Shown piece by piece: positions 1 through 5,581 of a stretch of DNA of 5,581 nt. Below the pieces are notes generated by a model that saw nothing but the letters and a program-made list of their open reading frames with translations, made no database searches and was not told the DNA's origin. The stretch covers positions 1 to 5,581 of the forward strand of contig JAIDLO010000052.1 of NCBI GenBank assembly GCA_029050995.1. Reading direction: 5' to 3'. The position numbers and the translations under genes are program-made. Source of the stretch: Eubacterium sp. (GTDB lineage: Bacteria > Bacillota > Clostridia > Oscillospirales > Acutalibacteraceae). How positions within the stretch are numbered: position 1 is the stretch's first letter; every line of letters begins with the position of its first letter.

Positions 1-266
1 CAAAAAAGGACGGGCTTAAAGGCTGCTTCGCCTCATTGGAGGAGCTTGGAAGAATCGGGAAAAAGGTTGAAAATCTTATTGCCGAAATGGGAAATCTTCT
101 TCATACGGGAAATATAGAACAAAATCCTATAAATGGTAAAAATCATGATAAAACCTGTGAATACTGCGATTATGCATCCGTTTGTGCAAACAGAAGAATT
201 ATTGAAAACAGGGAAATGGATGATTTAACAGACGAAGAAGTTTTAGAACGCTTAAAGGAGGAATGA
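1..266 (+). CDS. addB: AddB, C-terminal end (partial): ATP-dependent helicase/nuclease subunit B
   Basis: This is the last 87 codons of a gene whose 5' part lies before the window; the frame is open from position 3 to the TGA at 264-266. The diagnostic feature is the motif CEYCDYASVC, with Cys codons at 156, 165 and 183. This C-x2-C-x5-C spacing is the same as that of the three C-terminal cysteines that, with one distant upstream Cys, hold the [4Fe-4S] cluster in Bacillus subtilis AddB. In that family the cluster staples the AddB nuclease domain and is needed for binding DNA ends. AddB carries one nuclease domain and an inactivated helicase core that recognises Chi; those parts are not visible here. 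The acidic tail (MDDLTDEEVLERLKEE) is unremarkable. addA follows directly, as expected for an addBA operon. An in-frame TTG at 36 is internal to this gene and not a start. Identity is firm because motif and neighbour agree. Confidence 0.93.
   Translation, partial: KKDGLKGCFASLEELGRIGKKVENLIAEMGNLLHTGNIEQNPINGKNHDKTCEYCDYASVCANRRIIENREMDDLTDEEVLERLKEE
255..261 (+). promoter_or_regulatory. Ribosome binding site of addA, which decides the start codon
   Basis: AAGGAGG lies inside the last codons of addB and is a near-perfect match to the 3' end of 16S rRNA. It ends only 1 nt before the ATG at 263, too close for normal initiation, but 7 nt before the in-frame TTG at 269, which is the usual spacing. 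The site therefore favours TTG at 269 as the addA start. Confidence 0.75.
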
Positions 267-268
267 AC

Positions 269-3200
269 TTGCCGAATTGGACACCACAACAAGAAAATGC
301 AATAAATGCAAGAAACGGAAATATTCTTGTTTCTGCTGCGGCCGGTTCAGGAAAAACGGCTGTTCTTGTTGAACGAGTTAAAAAGCTGATTACGGATGCC
401 CAAAATCCTGTTCCGATAGATCAGCTGCTTATCGTAACCTTTACGAATGCTGCTGCGGCAGAAATGAAATCAAGAATAGCCTCCAAGCTTGAAGATGTCA
501 TAAAAGAAAACCCGAATGATATGAATGCCGTAAGGCAGCTGTCTTTGCTTTCCTGTGCCAAAATCTGTACTGTAGATTCATTTTGCTTAAATCTTGTTAA
601 GGATAATTTCTTTAATCTTGGAATCAATCAGGATTTTACCATTCTTGATCAGGCAGAGTTAAACATTCTTTCGGATGCAGCACTTGATACTGTTCTTGAT
701 CGTTTTTATGCTGAAAACAGCAGTGAATTCTTACAGCTTACCGATCTTTTATCTCAGCCTAAGGACGATAAGGCGTTTGTTTCTGCGATTAAGAAAATAC
801 ATAATTATATTTATGCCCAGCCGTTTCCGATAAAATGGCTGAATGATATGGCAGAGCTTTATAATCCTGATGTACCGCTTAAAGACAGTGTTTGGTATCC
901 TTATTTAATTGAGCAAATAAAATCGTCACTTGAATACGGAAAAAGCCTAATTCAAAGATGTACGGAATTTCTTGATCCTGCTGACGAGCTTTTTGATAAA
1001 TATACGCAGAATCTTGCTGATGATTTGAACATTTATGAAAAGCTTCTTGCAAGTGTAGATAAGAGCTGGAATGAAATTATTCTTGCATTTAAAGATATTC
1101 GGTTTAAAAGCCTTTCCTATAAGAAAAATTATGTTTCTCCTGTTAAAGGAGAGATTTCTTCAAGGCGTGATATTTATAAAAATATCGTTACAAAGGATTT
1201 GCCGTCTCTTTTCTGTGCAATGGAAGAAGATTATACGGAAGATATGAAAGTGCTTTATCCTTTGCTGAAAACGCTTTGCAGCGTTGTTTGTGCATTTGAT
1301 GAAGAGCTTCTCTTAATTAAGCAGGAAAGAAATGGTTATTCCTTTTCCGATATAGAGCATTTTGCAATTCAGCTTTTAACGAATGTTGATGAAATCGGTA
1401 ATGTTTCAAAATCTGAGCTTGCCACTGATTTACAGAATAATTTTTATGAAATTCTTGTTGATGAATATCAGGATACAAATGAAGCACAGGATTTGATTTA
1501 CAGAATGCTCTCAAACAATAAAAACTGCTTTATGGTTGGGGATGTTAAGCAAAGCATTTATCGTTTCAGACTTGCTATGCCGCAGATATTTATCGGCAAA
1601 AGAAATCAGTATGATTACTATGATAAAAACAATCAATCCGAAAATTCAAAAATTATTTTAGACAGAAATTTTCGTTCAAGAGAACAGATCTGTAAATATG
1701 TAAACTATATTTTTTCAGCCTTTATGAGCGAACAGGTTGGCGAAATTGATTATAATGAAGACGAGTTTTTGAATTGCGGTGCAAAATATAATGCCAGCAA
1801 CATACCGTCTGCCCAGATTAAGATTTTAAATCATACGAAGGGCGATGCATTTGATACAAATGAAGCTGTTTATATTGCAAAAACAATTCTGAATAAAGTT
1901 AAAAGCAAAGAGCTTATTATGGACGGAGAAGATTACAGACCGATAAGATACGGCGATTTTGCAATTCTTTTAAGATCTGTTAAAAACCATATCAATGCAT
2001 ATAATGAGGTTTTAACATCATTCGGTATTCCTGTAATTGCAGATAATTCCTCAAATTTATTTGAAAGCAATGAGATAAAAATTTTGCTTTCTCTGCTTCG
2101 TGTGATTGATAATCCTATGCAGGATATTCCGCTTCTTTCTGTTATGATGTCGCCGTTATACGGCTTTACTGCGGAAGAAATGGCAGAAATCAAAACAGAA
2201 AATGAACATATAAAAGCAAATCTCTATACAAGTGTTGTAAATTCAAAATCGGAAAAGGTAAAGGCATTTCTTGAAGAAATTGATATGCTTGGTAAAATAG
2301 CAGTAACGATGTCTGTTTCAACCTTTATCAGATATATTTGTGAATACAAATCCGTTTATGCCTTTGTTAATGCGCTTGGTAACGGGGAACAGAGATGCAG
2401 AAATATTGCAAAGCTTGTTGATTTTGCCGCCAATTTTGATGCTTCAAACAGTGTTGGCTTAACTGCTTTTATGCGCCTTATTGATAAGGTTGAGGAAAGT
2501 GATAACGGATTAGACAGTGCTGTTCTGAATCCGTCAGCTGAAAATGCAGTATCTATTATGAGTGTGCATCATTCAAAAGGTTTGGAATTTCCGATTGTTA
2601 TTCTTGCAGGTGCTTCCAGAAAGTATAATACGCGTGATTTATCCGATAAGCTCCTATTAAATTCTTCTTTAGGCTTGGGCTTAAAAATGCATAATGAAGA
2701 AAAACTCTATAACTTTAATACAATTCCGTATGTTGTTATAAAGGAGAAAAATAAAATTGCGCAAATAAGTGAAAACCTCAGAGTGCTTTATGTTGCGTTA
2801 ACAAGAGCCAAGGAGCAGTTTATTACCTTTGTTACAACCGAAAATTTAGAATCAAGAATAGCCTCTCTTTCTTCAAAAATATCTGACGGAAGCATTCATC
2901 CGTATCTTTGTAAGAATATCAGCAATGATGCTGATTTCATACTTATGAGCGCCTTAACACATCAGAATGGAAAAGCACTTCGTGATTATTCCGATCTTGA
3001 TGTCAAAACAGTTGCTGCTGATTTTCCGATTGGTATTGAAATTATAGACAGTGTTGACGAAATTGAAGAAGCAGAGGAAAGCGAAAAGGCAAAAGCAAAT
3101 GCAGATATCGTTTCCGAAATAGAAGAAAAGCTATCTTTTGAATATGAAAATATGCATATTTCTTCCGTTGCTGCCAAAAGAACGGCTTCAAGCCTAGACG

Positions 3201-3763
3201 ACAGTATAAAAGGCTTTGATTATTTTGCCTCAGCAAAGCCTACATTTATGAATGATGTAGGAATGAGCCCAAGTGAAAAGGGTACGGCAATGCACAGCTT
3301 TATGCAGTATTGCGATTATAATAATGCGAAAAATAATCTTGAAGACGAAATTGCAAGACTGCAGAATAAAGCTTATTTAACAGAAGAACAGGCAAACAGC
3401 TTAAGCAGGGAAGAACTATCAGCACTGTTTAATTCCGATTTTGCAAAAAGAATGTTTCATGCAGATCGAATTTACAGAGAATTTAAAGTATCTTCATTTG
3501 TTAAACTCAGAGATATTGAGGATATTGACAGCGATGAAGAAATCTTGGTTCAGGGCATTTCGGACTGTATCTTTGAAGAAAACGGCGAGCTTGTACTTGT
3601 AGACTATAAAACGGACAGGGTAAAAAACGAAAATCAGCTTCTTTCCATGTATAAAAATCAAATTACTTTTTATAAAAAAGCTGTATCAAAAGCGTTGAAG
3701 AAAAATGTAAAAGAAGCCGTTTTATATTCATTTAAACTGGGAAAAGTTTGCAGTTATAAATAA
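269..3763 (+). CDS. addA: AddA: ATP-dependent helicase/nuclease subunit A
   Basis: This is the motor and 3'-strand nuclease subunit of AddAB, which unwinds and resects double-strand DNA breaks up to Chi and prepares a 3' tail for RecA. With the TTG start it has 1164 residues, close to the family's roughly 1200. SF1A (UvrD-like) helicase motifs occur in order: WTPQQ near the N-terminus (Q motif), Walker A GSGKT (26-30, Lys29), TFTNAAAAEM (57-66), Walker B DEYQD (398-402), GDVKQSIYRFR (424-434), RNFRSR (466-471), SVHHSKGLEF (765-774) and LYVALTRAKE (840-849). A charged, Glu-rich linker (about 931-955) leads to a RecB-type PD-(D/E)XK nuclease with His1009 (GTAMH), Asp1099 (QGISD), Asp1112 and Lys1114 (DYKTD), and QITFY (1131-1135). 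All catalytic residues are present. The ATG at 263 would add two residues and overlap the addB stop (ATGA); the ribosome binding site spacing favours TTG. The gene is intact and likely co-transcribed with addB. Confidence 0.96.
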   Translation: MPNWTPQQENAINARNGNILVSAAAGSGKTAVLVERVKKLITDAQNPVPIDQLLIVTFTNAAAAEMKSRIASKLEDVIKENPNDMNAVRQLSLLSCAKICTVDSFCLNLVKDNFFNLGINQDFTILDQAELNILSDAALDTVLDRFYAENSSEFLQLTDLLSQPKDDKAFVSAIKKIHNYIYAQPFPIKWLNDMAELYNPDVPLKDSVWYPYLIEQIKSSLEYGKSLIQRCTEFLDPADELFDKYTQNLADDLNIYEKLLASVDKSWNEIILAFKDIRFKSLSYKKNYVSPVKGEISSRRDIYKNIVTKDLPSLFCAMEEDYTEDMKVLYPLLKTLCSVVCAFDEELLLIKQERNGYSFSDIEHFAIQLLTNVDEIGNVSKSELATDLQNNFYEILVDEYQDTNEAQDLIYRMLSNNKNCFMVGDVKQSIYRFRLAMPQIFIGKRNQYDYYDKNNQSENSKIILDRNFRSREQICKYVNYIFSAFMSEQVGEIDYNEDEFLNCGAKYNASNIPSAQIKILNHTKGDAFDTNEAVYIAKTILNKVKSKELIMDGEDYRPIRYGDFAILLRSVKNHINAYNEVLTSFGIPVIADNSSNLFESNEIKILLSLLRVIDNPMQDIPLLSVMMSPLYGFTAEEMAEIKTENEHIKANLYTSVVNSKSEKVKAFLEEIDMLGKIAVTMSVSTFIRYICEYKSVYAFVNALGNGEQRCRNIAKLVDFAANFDASNSVGLTAFMRLIDKVEESDNGLDSAVLNPSAENAVSIMSVHHSKGLEFPIVILAGASRKYNTRDLSDKLLLNSSLGLGLKMHNEEKLYNFNTIPYVVIKEKNKIAQISENLRVLYVALTRAKEQFITFVTTENLESRIASLSSKISDGSIHPYLCKNISNDADFILMSALTHQNGKALRDYSDLDVKTVAADFPIGIEIIDSVDEIEEAEESEKAKANADIVSEIEEKLSFEYENMHISSVAAKRTASSLDDSIKGFDYFASAKPTFMNDVGMSPSEKGTAMHSFMQYCDYNNAKNNLEDEIARLQNKAYLTEEQANSLSREELSALFNSDFAKRMFHADRIYREFKVSSFVKLRDIEDIDSDEEILVQGISDCIFEENGELVLVDYKTDRVKNENQLLSMYKNQITFYKKAVSKALKKNVKEAVLYSFKLGKVCSYK

Positions 3764-3777
3764 TTTAAAAAAAACAC

Positions 3778-3806
3778 TTGCTTTTTTATCTTGTTTGTGG
3801 TATTAT
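3778..3806 (+). promoter_or_regulatory. Predicted sigma-A promoter of rpmE
   Basis: A -10 box TATTAT (3801-3806, 5 of 6 to consensus) is preceded directly by TGG, giving an extended -10 (TGn). A weak -35, TTGCTT (3778-3783), sits exactly 17 bp upstream. Transcription would start around 3812-3814, giving a leader of about 32 nt before the rpmE ATG. The weak -35 is commonly tolerated when the -10 is extended. This fits rpmE being expressed separately from addBA. The call rests on sequence only. Confidence 0.65.
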
Positions 3807-3814
3807 TCCAAATG

Positions 3815-3831
3815 TTATGATATTATCGTAA
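3815..3831 (+). repeat. Imperfect inverted repeat in the rpmE leader (possible operator or leader hairpin)
   Basis: TTATGATATTATCGTAA is an 8-1-8 inverted repeat centred on 3823, with 7 of 8 symmetric pairs; the exception is T3818/G3828, which could still pair as G-U in RNA. It lies just downstream of the predicted transcription start and abuts the ribosome binding site of rpmE (3832-3838). As RNA it could form a weak 6-bp stem (3815-3820 with 3826-3831) around a 5-nt loop. It could be a protein binding site or part of an L31 leader. AT-rich DNA produces such symmetry by chance fairly often, so function is unproven. Confidence 0.4.
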
Positions 3832-3844
3832 AGAGGTGAAAACA

Positions 3845-4048
3845 ATGAAAGACGGAATTCATCCAAACTATGAAACTTGCACCGTAAAATGTGCTTGTGG
3901 CGCTACTTATGAAACAAAGAGCACTAAGGGCGAGCTTAAAGTTGATATCTGTTCAAAGTGTCATCCATTCTATACAGGTAAGCAGAAGCTTGTTGATACA
4001 GGCGGTCGTGTAGACAGATTCAACAGAAGATACGGCAAAAAGAACTAA
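3845..4048 (+). CDS. rpmE: 50S ribosomal protein L31 (zinc-binding, C+ type)
   Basis: This is a 67-residue protein of the large ribosomal subunit, located at the central protuberance, where L31 helps bridge the two subunits. The start MKDGIHPNYE, the block CSKCHPFYTGKQK and the end GGRVDRFNRRYGKK are family signatures. The zinc ligands are Cys16 and Cys18 (KCACG) and Cys36 and Cys39 (CSKC), so this is the zinc-containing form rather than the zinc-free paralogue that replaces it under zinc starvation in many bacteria. An additional Cys at position 12 is not part of the usual set. The ATG at 3845 is chosen because AGAGGTG (3832-3838) lies 6 nt upstream and because the protein then begins like its homologues; the in-frame GTG at 3836 is part of that ribosome binding site. 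The gene has its own promoter upstream and an intrinsic terminator 11 nt after its stop. Confidence 0.97.
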   Translation: MKDGIHPNYETCTVKCACGATYETKSTKGELKVDICSKCHPFYTGKQKLVDTGGRVDRFNRRYGKKN

Positions 4049-4059
4049 TCAAAATGATT

Positions 4060-4090
4060 AAGGCAACGAACCCGTTGCCTTTTTTGTTTT
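4060..4090 (+). terminator. Intrinsic terminator after rpmE
   Basis: A perfect 9-bp stem, AAGGCAACG (4060-4068) with CGTTGCCTT (4073-4081), closes a 4-nt loop (AACC). It is followed by a T-rich run, TTTTTGTTTTT, from 4081 onward. The layout is that of a strong Rho-independent terminator, ending the rpmE transcript and separating it from yigZ. Confidence 0.93.
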
Positions 4091-4092
4091 TA

Positions 4093-4098
4093 TATAAT
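4093..4098 (+). promoter_or_regulatory. Possible -10 box for yigZ
   Basis: TATAAT is a perfect -10 hexamer, but there is no acceptable -35: TTGCCT (4075-4080) is only 12 bp away and lies inside the terminator stem. No TGn extension precedes it. If used, transcription would begin near 4105, at the ribosome binding site itself, giving a leader of only about 10 nt. It may equally be a chance hexamer in AT-rich DNA, with yigZ expressed by readthrough of the rpmE terminator. Confidence 0.3.
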
Positions 4099-4114
4099 AC
4101 TTTTGAGGGTAAGA

Positions 4115-4735
4115 ATGAAGGAATATAAAACAGTTGAATTTGAAAATTCTGATGAATTTGTTGAAAAGAAATCAAAGTTTATCGGTTATGTGAAGCCTGT
4201 TCAAACGCAGGAGGATGCGGTATCCTTTATCAATTCAATTAAATCAAAGCATTGGGATGCAACGCATAATGTTTATGCTTATGTATTAAAAGAAAATAAT
4301 ATTCAAAGATACAGTGATGACGGCGAGCCGTCCGGTACGGCTGGTGTGCCTGTTCTTGATGTTATTCTGAAAAACGGACTTGTTGATATCTGCGTTGTTG
4401 TAACCCGTTATTTCGGCGGTATAATGCTTGGCGCAGGGGGATTGGTCAGAGCATATTCTCATGGCTCTAAAATTGCTGTTGAATCAGGCAATATGATTAC
4501 AATGGCGCCTTGCAAAATTTTAACTGTTTCGGTGGAATACAGCTTTTATGAAAGAGTAAATAACCTGCTTTCTGATTTTGATGCCAATGTAGAAAATACA
4601 GAATTTGCTGATCATGTTACAATTACTTTTTCATTGAAACAGGAACGGGTAACAGACTTGCAGAATAAACTAACTGATTTAAGCAATGGTCTATATCAAT
4701 TAAACGAAATAGGCGAGAAATTCGCAAAAATATAA
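4115..4735 (+). CDS. yigZ: YigZ / IMPACT family protein (UPF0029 with DUF1949 domain)
   Basis: This 206-residue protein belongs to the family of Escherichia coli YigZ and Bacillus subtilis YvyE; family members are about 200-220 residues long. The N-terminal UPF0029/Impact domain (about 16-120) carries the hallmark blocks KKSKFIG, SDDGEPSGTAG (67-77) and TRYFGGIMLGAGGLVRAY (97-114). The C-terminal part (about 132-195) fits DUF1949, which has a ferredoxin-like fold resembling elongation factor G domain V. The eukaryotic relatives IMPACT and Yih1 control the Gcn2 stress kinase through Gcn1; bacteria lack these partners, and the bacterial role is not established, although a link to translation or RNA has been suggested from the folds. 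The protein is presumably cytoplasmic, with no signal peptide or membrane segment. ATG 4115 is chosen over the upstream TTG at 4103 because GAGG (4105-4108) lies 6 nt before it and homologues begin here. It follows rpmE by 66 bp, with a terminator between. Confidence 0.93.
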   Translation: MKEYKTVEFENSDEFVEKKSKFIGYVKPVQTQEDAVSFINSIKSKHWDATHNVYAYVLKENNIQRYSDDGEPSGTAGVPVLDVILKNGLVDICVVVTRYFGGIMLGAGGLVRAYSHGSKIAVESGNMITMAPCKILTVSVEYSFYERVNNLLSDFDANVENTEFADHVTITFSLKQERVTDLQNKLTDLSNGLYQLNEIGEKFAKI

Positions 4736-4759
4736 ACCACAGGATTATTCCTGTGGTTT
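4734..4759. terminator. Bidirectional terminator between convergent yigZ and phosphoesterase genes
   Basis: AAACCACAGGA (4734-4744) pairs perfectly with TCCTGTGGTTT (4749-4759), an 11-bp stem with a 4-nt loop (TTAT). On the minus strand the stem is followed by TATATTTTT, a good U-rich tail; on the plus strand the tail is weaker (TTT, then GATTAGTTTTA). It probably ends both converging transcripts, more efficiently for the minus-strand gene. The yigZ stop codon (4733-4735) enters the left arm, and the phosphoesterase stop (complement of 4745-4747) lies in the loop. Confidence 0.85.
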
Positions 4760-5581
4760 GATTAGTTTTATAATATTAATTTCGGGATGGTTAAAAAGTC
4801 TTAACGGGAATTCTGAATTTCCGAGTCCTCGGCTGATGATCAGCTTTGGTTTATCTCCGAAACTGCCTCGTGCATATTTCGGGAATAAGCCTTGCCCAGG
4901 GCTGAATATCGGCCCGATAAATGGAAGAATAAACTGCCCGCCGTGTGCGTGCCCTGAAAGCTGCAGGTCAAAATCGTATTGTGTATAATTGTTTTCTTCA
5001 ACATCTTTAAAGTTTTCGGGAAAATGGCTTAAAACAATTTTAAATCCGCCGCAGCTTGCAAGCTTTTCAAAATATGGCTTCATATCTTTGTAAACGAATG
5101 TTCCGTTTTTTCTGGCTTTATAATCTTCAAAGCCTGCCTGGTTTTCATCAAGCCCCAAAACAGTTATAGGCGTATCCTTTATTATTTCTTCGGAAATATC
5201 ATTAAGAAGAACGGTAAAACCTAATTCTTTCAATTCCTTCATTAAATCCTCAAAATAGTCAAGTCTTCGTTCGTGATTTCCTGTAATGTAAAATACAGGA
5301 GAAATGTTCAATAATCCTTTTCCGATTTCAAACATTTTTTCTTTGTTTTTGCCGTGATCATTGATATAATCGCCTGTAATCATAATCATATCAGGCTGAA
5401 GTTTTACTAATTTATTCACTACTTTATGAAACGGTTTTGAATGTAAATCAGAAAGATGCGCGATTTTAATATCGCTGTTTATATCGCTGTTTTCAATTTC
5501 GTATTCGGTTATATCAATCTTATTATTCTGATAATAGCAAAACAAAATGATTAAAATTAAGATTGCTGCAATGATTACATA
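4745..5581 (-). CDS. Membrane-anchored calcineurin-like metallophosphoesterase (YkuE-like), 5' end missing
   Basis: The frame stays open from its TAA (complement of 4745-4747) to the window edge, giving 278 visible residues, counted here from 5581. The first 15 or so (YVIIAAILILIILFC) form an N-terminal transmembrane helix, so the start codon is outside the window; the TTG at 5545-5543 lies within this helix and is not a convincing start. The catalytic domain has every metal-binding block: SDLH (Asp45, His47), GDY (Asp71), GNHE (Asn102, His103), LSH (His186) and GHAHGGQ (His211, His213), followed by FPKYARG and SRGLGNS, typical of the YkuE/YaeI-type branch. These enzymes bind two metal ions and hydrolyse phosphate esters. 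Some relatives act on lipid-linked or cell-wall substrates, but the substrate cannot be told from sequence. The membrane anchor suggests action at the membrane. Only a few N-terminal residues are probably missing, since relatives have about 270-290. Confidence 0.92.
   Translation of the reverse strand, partial: YVIIAAILILIILFCYYQNNKIDITEYEIENSDINSDIKIAHLSDLHSKPFHKVVNKLVKLQPDMIMITGDYINDHGKNKEKMFEIGKGLLNISPVFYITGNHERRLDYFEDLMKELKELGFTVLLNDISEEIIKDTPITVLGLDENQAGFEDYKARKNGTFVYKDMKPYFEKLASCGGFKIVLSHFPENFKDVEENNYTQYDFDLQLSGHAHGGQFILPFIGPIFSPGQGLFPKYARGSFGDKPKLIISRGLGNSEFPLRLFNHPEINIIKLIKPQE

Noticed and set aside
421..627. Minus-strand open frame inside addA
   Set aside because: It lies opposite the helicase motif region of a well-supported gene, has no ribosome binding site or family resemblance, and looks like a shadow frame.
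871..2132. Occurrences of CCGCT (AGCGG on the minus strand, the Bacillus subtilis Chi sequence) near 872 and 2128
   Set aside because: Five-base words occur by chance at this frequency, the Chi sequence of this organism is unknown, and both copies are in coding sequence.
2986..3236. Two overlapping minus-strand open frames with Ser/Leu/Phe-rich translations
   Set aside because: They are the antisense reading of the Glu/Lys-rich linker of AddA. The low-complexity composition comes from that linker, not from a gene.
3767..3787. A-run/T-run as an addA terminator
   Set aside because: The stem would contain only A-U pairs around a 7-nt loop, too unstable for an intrinsic terminator, and it overlaps the rpmE -35 region.
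3818..3826. Second extended -10-like element, TGATATTAT
   Set aside because: No -35 lies 16-18 bp upstream, and transcription would start around 3833 within the ribosome binding site. Its resemblance to the real -10 is better explained by the AT-rich inverted repeat.
3812..3831. Tiny upstream reading frames in the rpmE leader (ATG TTA TGA at 3812 and ATG ATA TTA TCG TAA at 3817)
   Set aside because: Neither has a ribosome binding site, the first may begin at the transcript's very first base, and such minimal frames are expected by chance.
4758..4988. Plus-strand open frame opposite the phosphoesterase C-terminus
   Set aside because: The opposite strand encodes conserved catalytic blocks (GHAHGGQ, FPKYARG, RGLGNS), so this frame is a shadow.
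1..5581. Search for a novel defence system, mobile element, CRISPR array, tRNA/rRNA or large RNA structure
   Set aside because: Coding genes of known families fill nearly the whole window, with gaps of at most about 81 bp. I saw no array-like direct repeats, transposase motifs or terminal repeats. AddAB shares folds with some defence nucleases, but its full motif set and its pairing with AddB identify it as the housekeeping repair enzyme.

Overview
The window looks like ordinary core chromosome from a low-GC Gram-positive bacterium, most likely a Clostridia-class member of the Bacillota. The reasons are the AT-rich composition with A/T-ending codons, strong AGGAGG-type ribosome binding sites, an AddAB-type rather than RecBCD-type recombination nuclease, and protein motifs that match the Bacillus/Clostridium versions of each family. 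I cannot name the genus from sequence alone.

Layout: positions 1-266 are the last 87 codons of addB, ending in the Cys triplet of the AddB iron-sulfur cluster. addA (269-3763) follows with essentially no gap and encodes the partner helicase-nuclease. An 81-bp gap then holds a good promoter with an extended -10 and a 17-bp imperfect inverted repeat, followed by rpmE (ribosomal protein L31, zinc-binding form, 3845-4048) and a textbook intrinsic terminator. Next is yigZ (IMPACT/YigZ family, 4115-4735). The last gene, on the minus strand, is a calcineurin-like metallophosphoesterase (4745 to beyond 5581). Its 5' end lies outside the window, and the part present begins inside a membrane-spanning helix. 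yigZ and the phosphoesterase converge on one shared hairpin that contains both stop codons.

Functionally, addB and addA make the two subunits of one complex that processes double-strand DNA ends for RecA-dependent repair, and their tight junction suggests coupled translation. rpmE appears to be its own transcription unit, although no convincing terminator separates it from addA. yigZ may use a weak promoter just after the rpmE terminator or depend on readthrough. The phosphoesterase is a separate unit.

I found no mobile element, CRISPR array, tRNA, rRNA or evident novel system. The points most worth checking are the inverted repeat in the rpmE leader, the start codon of addA and the bidirectional terminator that overlaps two coding ends. 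No stretch longer than about 85 bases lacks a gene.
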